Assembly: GCF_001632845.1 (NCBI RefSeq)
Contig: NZ_CP011994.1
Location: forward strand, 1,240,001 to 1,304,000
Reading direction: 5' to 3'
Source: Ectothiorhodospira sp. BSL-9
GTDB taxonomy: Bacteria; Pseudomonadota; Gammaproteobacteria; Ectothiorhodospirales; Ectothiorhodospiraceae
DNA: 64,000 nucleotides
Each line of letters begins with the position of its first letter. The stretch's first letter is position 1. The position numbers were made by a program, and so were the translations under genes. Below are positions 1 through 8,209 of the stretch, piece after piece. The notes beneath the pieces were generated by a model that did no database searches, was not told the DNA's origin, and saw only the letters and a list, made by a program, of their open reading frames with translations.

Positions 1-269
1 CCCCCAACAACCACCTGCTGGAAAAGCTCAAATCCAACCTGGAAGAGGTGCGGGCCCGTGGCGGACATCTGATGGTCTTTACCGACGACGTGGCCGCCCT
101 GGGCAGTGACGGCGCCATCCAGAGCCTGGCGGTTCCCCCCGTGGATGACTGGCTCTCCGCCATCATCCACACGGTGCCCCTGCAGCTGCTCGCCTACCAC
201 ACCGCCGTACTCAAGGGCACCGATGTGGACCAGCCCCGCAACCTGGCCAAGTCGGTGACGGTGGAGTAG
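1..269 (+). CDS. glmS: Glucosamine-6-phosphate synthase, C-terminal end (partial)
   Basis: Only the last 88 codons are present; the frame is open from base 3 to the TAG at 267. They match the end of the second SIS (isomerase) domain of glutamine:fructose-6-phosphate amidotransferase. The hallmarks are the GGHLMVF stretch, the PLQLLAYH stretch and the terminal LAKSVTVE, which is almost invariant in GlmS. The enzyme converts fructose-6-phosphate and glutamine to glucosamine-6-phosphate, the first step of UDP-GlcNAc synthesis for peptidoglycan and LPS. The glutaminase domain and the start lie upstream of the window. The gene faces the convergent hypothetical gene at 396-845. Confidence 0.96.
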   Translation, partial: PNNHLLEKLKSNLEEVRARGGHLMVFTDDVAALGSDGAIQSLAVPPVDDWLSAIIHTVPLQLLAYHTAVLKGTDVDQPRNLAKSVTVE

Positions 270-349
270 GGGAGCGGCGGATCCGGGGCGTCTTGCGCTC
301 ACGGTCCAGTGGGGCTTTATCGAGGGCCATGCGCGGACTAAGCAAGGCA

Positions 350-387
350 CCGGTGGCCGGCAATTCATGACGCCGACCGGCCACCGG
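350..387. terminator. Strong hairpin between convergent genes
   Basis: A perfect 11-bp inverted repeat (CCGGTGGCCGG at 350-360, its complement at 377-387) encloses a 16-base loop between glmS and the convergent gene ending at 396. There is no U-tract on either side, so termination is inferred from position and stem strength. It could serve both strands. Confidence 0.5.
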
Positions 388-395
388 GGGGCGGC

Positions 396-845
396 TCAGG
401 CCGCGTGCTGCGCCTTTGCCTCCTGGGCGACCCGGGCCTCTTCCGGGGTGTAAGCCGCGCCCGACCACAGCACCTCGTAGGCGATCTCCTCGTTGCCGTT
501 CTCGCACAGGTCCAGCACTTCCTGGAACAGGGGCTGGAACGTCTCGCTGCGATGGGAGCGCTCATGGTCCTCGAAGGTGTTCCAGAAGGTGATGATCAGC
601 GCCTCCTTGCCCTTGAGCGGGCTCTCCACCGCCTGGCCCACCGTGGATCCTTCATTGGAAACATTGCCGCTGTTCAGGGCCACGAACCCACCTACGAAAC
701 CAGTCTCCGAATGATAGGTCTTCACGTTTTCACAGAGCACCGCAACCCGCTCCTCCAGATCGTCCACGGTGTACTGCGGCTTGAGGATCACCCGGTTGAC
801 CGTGACCACGCCATCCATCGGAAAGTTGGGAATCAGACCACTCAT
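396..845 (-). CDS. Conserved hypothetical protein, possible dimeric alpha/beta-barrel fold
   Basis: This encodes 149 residues. I chose the ATG at 845 because a GGAGGAGG ribosome site lies just upstream; a longer frame reaches 890 without such support. The middle segment alternates hydrophobic strands and contains a stretch like ITFWNTFEDHERSH. That resembles the Trp/His-bearing helix-strand pattern of antibiotic-biosynthesis-monooxygenase (ABM/Dabb) small barrels. No catalytic motif can be assigned, and there is no signal peptide or membrane segment. It stands alone between glmS and the DJ-1 gene. The fold suggestion is weak and the function is unknown. Confidence 0.72.
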   Translation of the reverse strand: MSGLIPNFPMDGVVTVNRVILKPQYTVDDLEERVAVLCENVKTYHSETGFVGGFVALNSGNVSNEGSTVGQAVESPLKGKEALIITFWNTFEDHERSHRSETFQPLFQEVLDLCENGNEEIAYEVLWSGAAYTPEEARVAQEAKAQHAA

Positions 846-963
846 CGCATGCCTCCTCCAAAACAGGAATCGAGCTGACCCGTAGTGCATCAGCAGATCC
901 TAATGTAGAAGACTGAGCGTGATTGTCAAGTATTGCCCTTCCCAAGGCAGGGATGCCGCTCCC

Positions 964-1518
964 CTAATCAGACCGACACAGCGGCCCCTCCACCTCACGA
1001 CGCTTGTCGGCCCCCGCCAGCAATTCGATCAGGGTCAGGGCGAACTCCATGGCCGTTCCCGGCCCTTGCGAGGTGGCGATGTTGCCATCCACAACCACCG
1101 ATTGTTCCTTGAATCGGGTGTCGGGCAGGTCCAGGGTCTTCACCACAGAGGGGTGACCCGTGGCGTTGCGGCCCTTGAGCAGGCCGGCATTGCCGAGCAC
1201 CTTCGGCGCAGCGCAGATGGCGCCCACGAGGCGGCCTTCATCGTGCAGACGGTGCAGGAGAGCATGGATGCGGGGATCGGCATCCAGGCGGTTGGCGCCT
1301 GGCAGACCGCCGGGCAGTACCATCAGATCGAAGGGATCATCCAGAACCTCGTCCAGGAGCACATCGGGTTTGAGGATCACGCCCCGGGAGCAGGTCACCG
1401 TGCCCGGTTCCAGTCCGGCGACCACCACCTGGAAGTCGGCGCGGCGCAGCAGGTCGATCAGGGTGACGGCTTCGAGTTCTTCGCTTCCATGGGTGATGGG
1501 GATAAGGACGCGTGCCAT
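964..1518 (-). CDS. DJ-1/PfpI family protein (YajL/ThiJ-like)
   Basis: The 184-residue length is usual for the DJ-1 superfamily. The nucleophile-elbow motif GAICAAP places the conserved reactive cysteine at Cys102. An N-terminal GSEELEAV stretch supplies the conserved acidic partner near residue 14. GHPSV and the late SQGPGTA segment also match YajL-type members. Reported roles are protection against oxidative or carbonyl stress and methylglyoxal detoxification (glyoxalase III/deglycase, the latter debated). The start overlaps the end of the upstream yibQ-like gene by 61 bp on the same strand, suggesting co-transcription. The family is clear; the substrate is not. Confidence 0.9.
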   Translation of the reverse strand: MARVLIPITHGSEELEAVTLIDLLRRADFQVVVAGLEPGTVTCSRGVILKPDVLLDEVLDDPFDLMVLPGGLPGANRLDADPRIHALLHRLHDEGRLVGAICAAPKVLGNAGLLKGRNATGHPSVVKTLDLPDTRFKEQSVVVDGNIATSQGPGTAMEFALTLIELLAGADKRREVEGPLCRSD

Positions 1519-2291
1519 TGTTTCACCTCCTGCTTGCTTATGAGGTAATCGCTGACGGTGACCAGGCGGATACCCTGAGCCTTCAGCTCAGGCAGCATCG
1601 CCTCCAGCACCTCCAGCGTTGCCGGGTAGGGGTGCCCAATGCCCAGCGCGTGGCCGCGCATGCGTGCCATCTGAGCAAGCAGTTTCACCTGATTGCGCAC
1701 GAAATCGGCGTCGTGGGGCTGGGCGTCCAGGAAGACATCCCGCTGTGTGCTGGGCAGGCCTGCCCAGGTGGAGACATGGCGCACCAGGGTCTGGGCATGG
1801 GTGCGGCTGTCCACGAAATAGAGCGCTGGATCGGTGTCGCTCACCTCGGCCATCACCCAGGCCAGATGGTGGGGCTCTCGGGATATGCGGCTGCCCATGT
1901 GATTGTTCACGCCCCGTGCGTGTGGGACGCTGGCCAGGGCCTTGCGAACCGCGTCTCTGGTCTCGTGTTCGGTCATGTGCCGGAAAATGGCCCCGGGGCC
2001 AGGATCGTGCCCGCTGTCGGCCTCCATGGGCAGGTGCAGCATCACTTCGTGGCCACGTTCATGGGCCCAGATGGCAGCGTTGTGCGCCTGGGGGGTGTGG
2101 GGCAGTACCGCCACGGTGATGGGGCCAGGAAGCGCAGCCGTGCGCCGCGCCTCCCGGGGGTCGTTGCCAAGGTCGTCGATGATGATCGCAATCACCGGCC
2201 TTGGGTTATCCCCGGCCATCACCTGGGCGACCATTCCCGTCAGGGCCCAGAGCAGCAGCCCCAATACGCTGGCCCCGGCCAGGCGCGTCAC
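1458..2291 (-). CDS. yibQ: Divergent polysaccharide deacetylase family protein (YibQ-like)
   Basis: This 277-residue protein has an N-terminal signal or anchor segment (residues about 5-26, ending near VMAGDN) and a divergent NodB-like deacetylase domain (Pfam Polysacc_deac_2). Visible landmarks are IIIDDLG near residue 37, NNHMGS, FVDSRT and GIGHPYP, in the family order. It should act in the periplasm; its catalytic status and substrate are not established. The start is a GTG one base after the ctpA stop codon. The ctpA–yibQ pairing near envC is conserved in gammaproteobacteria and points to an envelope role. Confidence 0.9.
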   Translation of the reverse strand: MTRLAGASVLGLLLWALTGMVAQVMAGDNPRPVIAIIIDDLGNDPREARRTAALPGPITVAVLPHTPQAHNAAIWAHERGHEVMLHLPMEADSGHDPGPGAIFRHMTEHETRDAVRKALASVPHARGVNNHMGSRISREPHHLAWVMAEVSDTDPALYFVDSRTHAQTLVRHVSTWAGLPSTQRDVFLDAQPHDADFVRNQVKLLAQMARMRGHALGIGHPYPATLEVLEAMLPELKAQGIRLVTVSDYLISKQEVKQWHASLSPSPMEAKNSKPSP

Positions 2292-2292
2292 T

Positions 2293-3594
2293 TCAGCGTC
2301 GCGCCTGGAGGATGTCCAGCCCCTTGAGCATGTTCAGGGCCTCATAGAGCTGGTAGTCCCGCTGTGCCAGGGATTCGCGGGCCTCGACACGGTCCTCGTC
2401 CTCGGCGTCACGGTCGGCGCCACGCAGATGGCGATTCAACTGAGCCTCGGTGATGGGGCGGACGCTGGGCTCGCCGGACTCCGCCAGGGTGATCTGCTCC
2501 AGCTTGATATCCGGCTCGATGCCATCAGCCTGGATGGAGCGGCCCGCCGGGGTGTAGTAGCGCGCTGTGGTCAGTTTGAGCGCCTGACCCTTTTCCAGGG
2601 GCAGGATGGTCTGCACCGAGCCCTTGCCGAAGGTGGAGGAGCCCATGATGATGGCCCGCTCATGGTCCTGCAGGGCCCCGGCAACGATCTCAGATGCCGA
2701 CGCCGAACCCGCGTTCACCAGCACCACCATGGGGGCACCGTTGAGCACATCTCCTGGGGAGGCGGTGTAGCGGAACTGGGAGTCCTTGACGCGGCCTTCG
2801 GTGTAGACGATCAGGCCATCGTTCAGGAAGGCATCGGAAACGCCCACGGCCCCGTTGAGGATGCCGCCCGGGTTGTTGCGCAGGTCCAGCACCAGGCCCT
2901 TGAGGCCGCCGCTTTCCTTCTGCAGCTTGCGCGCCTCTTCCACCAGCATCTGTGCGGTGCGGGACTGGAAGGTGGTTACCCGCAGGTAGCCAAACCCGGG
3001 TTCCAGCATCTCGCTGCGCACACTCTGCACACGGATGGTGTCCCGGGTGATCTCCACCTCGAAGGGGGCCTCGCGGCCCTCGCGGACAACCGTCAGGGTG
3101 ATGTCGCTGCCCCGGGGGCCGCGCATCTTGTTGACCGCCTCATTGAGGGTCATCCCCTTCACCGGGGTGTCGTCCAGACGGATGATCAGGTCCCCGGCCT
3201 GCATGCCGGCCCGGCTGGCGGGCGTGTCGTCAATGGGGGAGATGACCTTGACGAAGCCATCTTCCATGCCCACTTCCAGGCCTAGCCCGCCGAATTCGCC
3301 CTGAGTGCCAATCTGAAGCTCGGAGAATTCATCGGAACTGAGAAAGGTGGAGTGGGGGTCCAGCCCGGAAACCATGCCCCGGATCGCATTTTGCAGCAGG
3401 TCCGAGTCCTCCACCTCGTCCACATAATTGCGCTTGATGCGCATATACACATCCGTGAATGCCCGCAGCTCCTCCAGGGGGACGGCCTGTGCGGCTTCCT
3501 TTCTGTCGGCGACCACGCCGAACGAGACGCTGAGCATCACGCCCAGTATCAGGCCCATCAGCAGGCCTGCGCCCACGCGGGTTTGGGTTTTCAT
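2293..3594 (-). CDS. ctpA: Carboxy-terminal processing protease, S41 family
   Basis: This is a 433-residue C-terminal processing peptidase. The parts in order are a signal/anchor segment (about 6-29), a linker helix region, a PDZ domain (about 85-170, with the GGLGLEVG and AGDLIIRL elements), and the S41 catalytic domain. The serine-lysine dyad fits Ser299 in SASASEI and Lys324 in STFGKGS; the spacing of 25 matches E. coli Prc. The family cleaves C-terminal tails of periplasmic or envelope proteins, often peptidoglycan hydrolases or their adaptors. Its placement next to the envC-like hydrolase activator fits that role. It is co-directional with envC upstream and yibQ downstream. Confidence 0.95.
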   Translation of the reverse strand: MKTQTRVGAGLLMGLILGVMLSVSFGVVADRKEAAQAVPLEELRAFTDVYMRIKRNYVDEVEDSDLLQNAIRGMVSGLDPHSTFLSSDEFSELQIGTQGEFGGLGLEVGMEDGFVKVISPIDDTPASRAGMQAGDLIIRLDDTPVKGMTLNEAVNKMRGPRGSDITLTVVREGREAPFEVEITRDTIRVQSVRSEMLEPGFGYLRVTTFQSRTAQMLVEEARKLQKESGGLKGLVLDLRNNPGGILNGAVGVSDAFLNDGLIVYTEGRVKDSQFRYTASPGDVLNGAPMVVLVNAGSASASEIVAGALQDHERAIIMGSSTFGKGSVQTILPLEKGQALKLTTARYYTPAGRSIQADGIEPDIKLEQITLAESGEPSVRPITEAQLNRHLRGADRDAEDEDRVEARESLAQRDYQLYEALNMLKGLDILQARR

Positions 3595-3689
3595 ATATTT
3601 TTACTCCACTACAGTCCCGGCACGCGAGGAATCCGCGGATGATCGGGATAGGGCCTCAATCGGCCAGACGGTTACTTTGGCATGCGCCG

Positions 3690-4880
3690 TTACCGAGAGC
3701 CTACCATTCGCTGGTTAGAGTCGCACCATCGGGCGGGGTTCACGGGTTGGCCGTCGTGGCGTATCTCGAAATACACGCCAGGGGCCTGATCCGTGCCGCT
3801 GTCACCGGCGCGGGCGATGGTGTCGCCTCTTCGCACCCAGTCGCCTGGGGATTTGTGCAGGCTTTCGTTATGGCCGTAAAGGGTCATGTAGCCATCGCCG
3901 TGATCCACGATCAACAACATGCCGAACCCGCGCATCCAGTCGGCGAAAGCCACCCGCCCATGATGCACGGCCTTTACCGCATCCCCCCGGTCGGCGGCGA
4001 TCACCACGCCACGCCAGCGCTGACCGGTGCCGCTGGCGCGTGCCGTGTCGAACTCGTGCCGGATCTCGCCGGGGACAGGGTATGGCAGTTGGCCGCGATG
4101 ATCGGCGAAGGCCTCGTCCATCAGGGATTCGTCGGGGATGTCGCTCAACGCCTCGTCCAGGGACTGGAGCAGTTCCTCCAGTGCCTGCTGATCGCTTTCC
4201 AGTTGGGTGAGGGTCTGGCCAGCGGCGTCGATGTCCGCCTGCAGCGCGGCGAGGGCCTCGGATCGTTCCTCCCGGCGGCTTTCCAGCTCGGTTTGCAGGC
4301 GCTGGCGGGCCGACCGCTGCCGGGCCTGATCCACCCTGACCTGATCCAGGGCCTGCCGGGTGCGTGCCAGATCGGCCAGGGCCTCGCGGGCCTCATGGAT
4401 GCGCTCGCCGCGGGCCTCGTTGAAGTGGCGGTAGTACGTAAGCATACGCTCCAGCCTGGCGGGATCCTCCTGGTTCAGGATCAGCTTGAGTTGATCCTGC
4501 TGCCCCGCCTGGTAGGCGCGCCGCAATTGCAGTGCCAGGGCCTCGCGATGTGTTTCCAGGCGCGCTTCCTCTTCCCGGGCGCGGGCCTCCAGGGTGCGCA
4601 GCCGCGCCCGGGTTGCCTCCAGGTCGACCTCGCTTTCGGCCAGATCCCGTGACGCACGGCTGACGGCGCGCTCGGTCTCGCGCAGCTGCGCCTCCAGGGC
4701 GCCCCGTTGGCCCCGGGCCTTCTCCAGTTCATCCCGAACCTCTTCAATCTCCCGCTGCACCTCCTGAAGGCGCTCGCGGGCCTGTTCCCAGTCGGTCTGG
4801 TTGGCATGGGCGGCGTGGGACAGGGCCAGCAGGATGATGAGTGTGGTCGCCCTGAATATGCCTCTTGACCGCCTGCCCAT
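3690..4880 (-). CDS. envC: EnvC-like murein hydrolase activator
   Basis: This is a periplasmic activator of cell-division amidases. From the ATG at 4880 it has a signal peptide (about 26 residues, ending AHA), a long coiled coil of about 220 residues rich in Arg, Glu and Leu, and a C-terminal LytM/M23 domain. The LytM domain is degenerate: the final HxH metal motif of active enzymes is YFEIR, as in E. coli EnvC, so it should activate amidases rather than cut peptidoglycan. A start at the ATG at 4904 is possible, but it would run through the FNR-like palindrome. The gene is divergent from the ArsR regulator and followed by ctpA. Confidence 0.93.
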   Translation of the reverse strand: MGRRSRGIFRATTLIILLALSHAAHANQTDWEQARERLQEVQREIEEVRDELEKARGQRGALEAQLRETERAVSRASRDLAESEVDLEATRARLRTLEARAREEEARLETHREALALQLRRAYQAGQQDQLKLILNQEDPARLERMLTYYRHFNEARGERIHEAREALADLARTRQALDQVRVDQARQRSARQRLQTELESRREERSEALAALQADIDAAGQTLTQLESDQQALEELLQSLDEALSDIPDESLMDEAFADHRGQLPYPVPGEIRHEFDTARASGTGQRWRGVVIAADRGDAVKAVHHGRVAFADWMRGFGMLLIVDHGDGYMTLYGHNESLHKSPGDWVRRGDTIARAGDSGTDQAPGVYFEIRHDGQPVNPARWCDSNQRMVGSR

Positions 4881-4890
4881 TGAAATATTT

Positions 4891-4904
4891 TTGATAAAGA
4901 TCAT
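4891..4904. promoter_or_regulatory. Candidate FNR/Anr binding site
   Basis: TTGATAAAGATCAT matches the FNR consensus TTGAT-N4-ATCAA at nine of ten positions. It lies in the AT-rich gap between divergent envC and the ArsR gene. A TAATATAC segment at 4923-4930 could be a -10 box for the ArsR transcript, putting the palindrome about 38-42 bp upstream of transcription start, a class II activator position. An Fnr-type regulator is encoded at 12933-13718. Binding is inferred only. Confidence 0.5.
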
Positions 4905-4997
4905 AATTGGATTAACCACTACTAATATACGAGATATCCGATGCCGCCGGTTCCAGTTGCCAACAATGCCGCCGAGCCCGTAAACAGGGCAGGACCC

Positions 4998-5312
4998 ATG
5001 CCATCCGATCGTTCTGACCTCATGGATAAGGAGGAGGATATCGAGCGTGCCTCGCGTTCGCTCAAGGCCATGGCACATCCGTTGCGCCTCAAGATCCTCT
5101 GCGTACTCGGGGACCGCGAGGTGAGTGTGCAGGAGATCGTGGATCATGTGGGCACTTCCCAGAGCAATATCTCACAGCATCTGGCCATCCTGAGGGACAA
5201 GGGTATTCTCTCGGCCCGGAAGGACGCCAATCGGGTGTATTACCGGGTGGGTGATGGCCGCACCCTGCGCCTGATCGGGATGATGCAGGAGGTCTTCTGC
5301 CGGTCTGCCTGA
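4998..5312 (+). CDS. ArsR-family transcriptional repressor with BigR/SqrR-like cysteine pair
   Basis: This small winged-helix regulator has about 104 residues from the ATG at 4998; upstream (4941) and downstream (5022) starts are possible. The recognition region TSQSNISQHLAIL is typical of ArsR. It lacks the ELCVCDL-type alpha3 metal site. It has two cysteines, Cys35 in ILCVLG and Cys101 four residues from the end, 66 residues apart. The persulfide sensors BigR (C42/C108) and SqrR (C41/C107) have the same spacing. That suggests it senses sulfide or persulfide by forming a disulfide or polysulfide bridge. It is divergent from envC and 76 bp upstream of a rhodanese gene. Confidence 0.85.
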   Translation: MPSDRSDLMDKEEDIERASRSLKAMAHPLRLKILCVLGDREVSVQEIVDHVGTSQSNISQHLAILRDKGILSARKDANRVYYRVGDGRTLRLIGMMQEVFCRSA

Positions 5313-5388
5313 GCCTTCTGGCTTGCCCGCGGGGCCCCAAGGGGGCAGAATGCGGACCTCCCAATGATTGACCCAGCCCGAGCGATTC

Positions 5389-5817
5389 ATGGACCAGTAC
5401 CTGGAGTTTGTTGCCAACCACCCCCTGTTGTTCGGCCTGCTGGCCGCCGTCATCGGCGCCCTGGGCTACATCGAGTTTTCCCGCCTCACCCAGAAATTCC
5501 AGGCGATGGGCCCGCAGGAGGCGGTGCGCGCCATGAATCAGGACGACTCCATGGTGCTGGACGTGCGCGAAGAGGCGGAGGCACGCAAGACCGGCAAGAT
5601 CTCCGGCGCTCGCCATATCCCCCTGACCAAACTCAAGGATCGCCTGAGCGAGATTGCCAAGCACAAGGACAAGACCGTCATCGTCTACTGCGAGAGTGGC
5701 ACCCGCTCCGGTCAGGCCTGCAACACCCTGGTGAAGAATGGCTTCGAGAAGGTCATCAATCTGCGCGGTGGTGTGCTGGGCTGGCAATCCGAAGGTCTCC
5801 CCCTGAGCAAGCGCTGA
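5389..5817 (+). CDS. yibN: Membrane-anchored rhodanese (YibN-like)
   Basis: It encodes 142 residues from the ATG at 5389; an in-frame TTG at 5368 is less likely. One N-terminal transmembrane segment (about 12-30) is followed by a single rhodanese domain. The active-site loop is YCESGTRSG, with Cys101 as the sulfur-carrying residue, and the domain ends in the NLRGGVLGW motif. Rhodaneses transfer sulfane sulfur from donors such as thiosulfate or persulfides. In E. coli the same gene precedes grxC–secB–gpsA, as here. The ArsR gene just upstream has the cysteine spacing of a persulfide sensor. Confidence 0.93.
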   Translation: MDQYLEFVANHPLLFGLLAAVIGALGYIEFSRLTQKFQAMGPQEAVRAMNQDDSMVLDVREEAEARKTGKISGARHIPLTKLKDRLSEIAKHKDKTVIVYCESGTRSGQACNTLVKNGFEKVINLRGGVLGWQSEGLPLSKR

Positions 5818-5846
5818 GCGTGATGCGATCGTGAGAGTGACGCCCG

Positions 5847-6122
5847 TTGACTGACTCCTCCCCCAAGCCGATGACCGTGGTCATGTATGGCACCGGCTGG
5901 TGTGCCTTCTGCATGATGGCCCGCCGCCTGCTACGCGGCAAGGGCGTGGAGTTTCAGGAGATACGCATTGATCACGACCCCGAGCAGCGCCGTGTGATGG
6001 AGGAGCGCTCCGGGCGGCATACTGTTCCGCAGGTCTTTGCCGGCGAGGATCACCTGGGCGGTTACACCGATCTGGTTGAACTGGACCAGCGGGGCGAACT
6101 GGACGAACGCCTCGGTCTTTAA
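5847..6122 (+). CDS. grxC: Glutaredoxin 3
   Basis: This is a 91-residue glutaredoxin: a thioredoxin fold with the active site GWCAFC and the downstream TVPQVF cis-Pro and GGYTDL glutathione-binding motifs. CAFC replaces the usual CPYC but keeps both cysteines, so dithiol chemistry should remain. The start is uncertain. A TTG at 5847 follows a GAGAGTGA sequence; the ATG at 5871 would give a protein beginning MTVVMYG, the more usual N-terminus for the family. It lies between the rhodanese and secB genes, as in E. coli. Confidence 0.93.
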   Translation: MTDSSPKPMTVVMYGTGWCAFCMMARRLLRGKGVEFQEIRIDHDPEQRRVMEERSGRHTVPQVFAGEDHLGGYTDLVELDQRGELDERLGL

Positions 6123-6204
6123 AGCCCGCCCTGTCAGTCGTTGCACCCTGGGGGGGCGCACCCTATCATGCCCTCCAAATCATTCACTTGCCCGCGGAGT
6201 TATC

Positions 6205-6732
6205 ATGTCGGAAAACCAGTCACCGAATGCAGGCGCCGACGGCGCCGCTCAGGGTCAGCCGCAGCAGGAGTTCGGGCTGCAGAAGATCTACACCAAGGAC
6301 ATCTCCTTTGAAGCGCCGGGTACGCCGGGCGTGTTCACCCGCGAGTGGAAGCCGGAGACCAATGTCCAGTTGAACTCCCAGGCACGCGCCCTGGATGAAA
6401 AGGGTGTGCACGAGGTGGAGCTGACCCTGACGGTGACCACCAAGTCCCAGGGCGAGACGGCTTACCTGGTGGAGGTCAAGCAGGCAGGTGTGTTCATGGT
6501 TCGCGGTATTCCCGACGAACAAAAAGGGCCGCTGCTCTCTTCCTACTGCCCCAACATCCTCTTCCCGTTTGCCCGGGAAGTGATTTCCGACCTGGTCACC
6601 CGCGGTGGCTTCCCGCAGCTGCTGCTGGCACCGGTGAATTTTGATGCCCTCTATGCCCAGAAGGTGCGTGGTCAGCAGCAGGCCCCTGCAGCGGGTGGGA
6701 ACGGCGATGCGGGCATCGCCACACAGAACTGA
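6205..6732 (+). CDS. secB: Protein-export chaperone SecB
   Basis: The 175-residue protein is the homotetrameric cytosolic chaperone that keeps preproteins unfolded and hands them to SecA. The ATG at 6205 is preceded by GGAG. Conserved blocks include the IYTKDISFEAP start of the fold, NVQLN, YLVEVKQAG, and the CPNILFPFARE helix. The start is displaced by an acidic, Gln/Ala-rich leader of about 20 residues, and the C-terminal tail is Gln/Ala/Gly-rich. It sits in the conserved grxC–secB–gpsA order, with a 14-bp gap to gpsA. Confidence 0.97.
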   Translation: MSENQSPNAGADGAAQGQPQQEFGLQKIYTKDISFEAPGTPGVFTREWKPETNVQLNSQARALDEKGVHEVELTLTVTTKSQGETAYLVEVKQAGVFMVRGIPDEQKGPLLSSYCPNILFPFAREVISDLVTRGGFPQLLLAPVNFDALYAQKVRGQQQAPAAGGNGDAGIATQN

Positions 6733-6746
6733 TCCGGGCTGACCCC

Positions 6747-7748
6747 ATGAGCAACGTGCGGAATGTGGCAGTGGTGGGCGCCGGCTCCTGGGGAACGGCG
6801 CTCGCCCTGCATCTGGCTCGCAAGGGGCTCGATGTGGGGCTGTGGGGTCGCGATAGCGACCACGTCAGATCCATGCAGGCAGAGGGTCGCAACGCCCGCT
6901 ATCTGCCGGAGGTTCCCTTCCCCGAGACCCTGGGGGCCACATCGGACCTGGAAGGCCTGGTGGACCGGGCTGACCGGGTGCTCCTGGCCGTGCCCAGTAG
7001 TGGGTTTGGCCCGGTGCTCCAGCGCATTGCTCCACATCTGGGTTCGAGCGGTCTGATCTGGGCCACCAAGGGGCTGGATCTGGACAGTACCCGCTGGCTG
7101 CATGAGTTGGTGCTGGAGGAACTGGGGTCGGATCGACCCTGGGGTGTGGCCTCCGGGCCCTCCTTTGCCGGTGAACTGGCGCGGGGCCTGCCCACGGCAC
7201 TCACGCTGGCCTCGCCGGATACGGGTTTCGCTGAGGACGCCATGACGTGGATGGCGGGCGGCACCCTGCGGGTTTATACCAGCGACGATGTGGTGGGCGT
7301 GCAGTTGGGTGGCGCCTTCAAGAACGTGCTGGCCATCGCCGCCGGGGTGTCCGATGGTCTGGGCTTCGGGGCCAACGCCCGCGCCGCCCTGATCACCCGG
7401 GGGCTGGCGGAATTGATGCGCCTCGGGGCCGCCACCGGCGCCCGCACCGAGACCCTCATGGGTCTGTCCGGTCTGGGGGATCTGGTGCTCACCTGCACCG
7501 ACAATCAATCCCGCAACCGCCGCCTGGGCATGGCGCTGGGTCAGGGACAGAGCCTGGAGGAGGCCATCGCGGCCATCGGTCAGGCGGTGGAAGGGGTGAG
7601 CACGGCCCGCATCGCCGTGGCCAAGGCCTCGGCCCTGGGTGTGGACATGCCCATCTGCAGTCAGGTGGCGCGGGTATTGTTCGAGCAACTGCCTCCCACC
7701 GTGGCGGTGGAGGAACTGCTCAGCCGGGATCCCAAACCGGAATTCTAG
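6747..7748 (+). CDS. gpsA: NAD(P)-dependent glycerol-3-phosphate dehydrogenase
   Basis: The 333-residue enzyme reduces dihydroxyacetone phosphate to sn-glycerol-3-phosphate for phospholipid synthesis. The N-terminal Rossmann motif is VGAGSWGTA. The conserved WATKGLD and SGPSFAGEL segments are present, as is the catalytic lysine block QLGGAFKNV. The C-terminal helical domain includes the GLGDLVLTC motif. Length and motif order are normal. Its stop codon overlaps the stop of convergent trmL by two bases. Confidence 0.97.
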   Translation: MSNVRNVAVVGAGSWGTALALHLARKGLDVGLWGRDSDHVRSMQAEGRNARYLPEVPFPETLGATSDLEGLVDRADRVLLAVPSSGFGPVLQRIAPHLGSSGLIWATKGLDLDSTRWLHELVLEELGSDRPWGVASGPSFAGELARGLPTALTLASPDTGFAEDAMTWMAGGTLRVYTSDDVVGVQLGGAFKNVLAIAAGVSDGLGFGANARAALITRGLAELMRLGAATGARTETLMGLSGLGDLVLTCTDNQSRNRRLGMALGQGQSLEEAIAAIGQAVEGVSTARIAVAKASALGVDMPICSQVARVLFEQLPPTVAVEELLSRDPKPEF

Positions 7749-8209
7749 GCACCGCCCGCATAGCCGCATTGCCGCCAGGCCTCATACACCACCAGGGCCA
7801 CCGAGTTGGACAGGTTCAGGCTGCGGCTGTCCGGCACCATGGGTATTCTCACCCGCCGCTCTGCCGGCAGCCCGGCCAGCACCGTCTCCGGCAGGCCCCG
7901 GGTCTCCGGGCCGAACAGCAGTGCATCACCCGCCTCGAAGTGCGTGTCGCCCAGGCCCTGTTGCCCACGGGTGGTCACGGCAAACAACCGCCGGGGGGCG
8001 ACAGCTTCCGAGAACGCCCCCAGGCTGTCATACTCCGACACCGACGCTAGATCCCGATAGTCCAGGCCGGCACGGCGCAGCCGTGTGTCATCCAGGGTGA
8101 ACCCCAGGGGATGGATCAGGTGCAGGCGGCAGCCCGTGTTGGCCGCCAGGCGCATGACGTTGCCGGTGTTGGGCGGGATTTCCGGTTGATACAGGACGAT
8201 GTGAAACAT
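7745..8209 (-). CDS. trmL: tRNA (cytidine(34)-2'-O)-methyltransferase
   Basis: This 154-residue SPOUT methyltransferase modifies the wobble base of tRNA-Leu isoacceptors. Family blocks are PEIPPNTGN at the start, [11 protein letters not shown] (SAM-binding knot), [17 protein letters not shown], and a final YEAWRQ helix. The start ATG shares the palindromic CATG at 8207-8210 with the ATG of divergent pyrD, so the two coding regions overlap by two bases. The stop overlaps that of gpsA. In E. coli trmL also belongs to this neighbourhood, there after cysE, which is absent here. Confidence 0.95.
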   Translation of the reverse strand: MFHIVLYQPEIPPNTGNVMRLAANTGCRLHLIHPLGFTLDDTRLRRAGLDYRDLASVSEYDSLGAFSEAVAPRRLFAVTTRGQQGLGDTHFEAGDALLFGPETRGLPETVLAGLPAERRVRIPMVPDSRSLNLSNSVALVVYEAWRQCGYAGGA

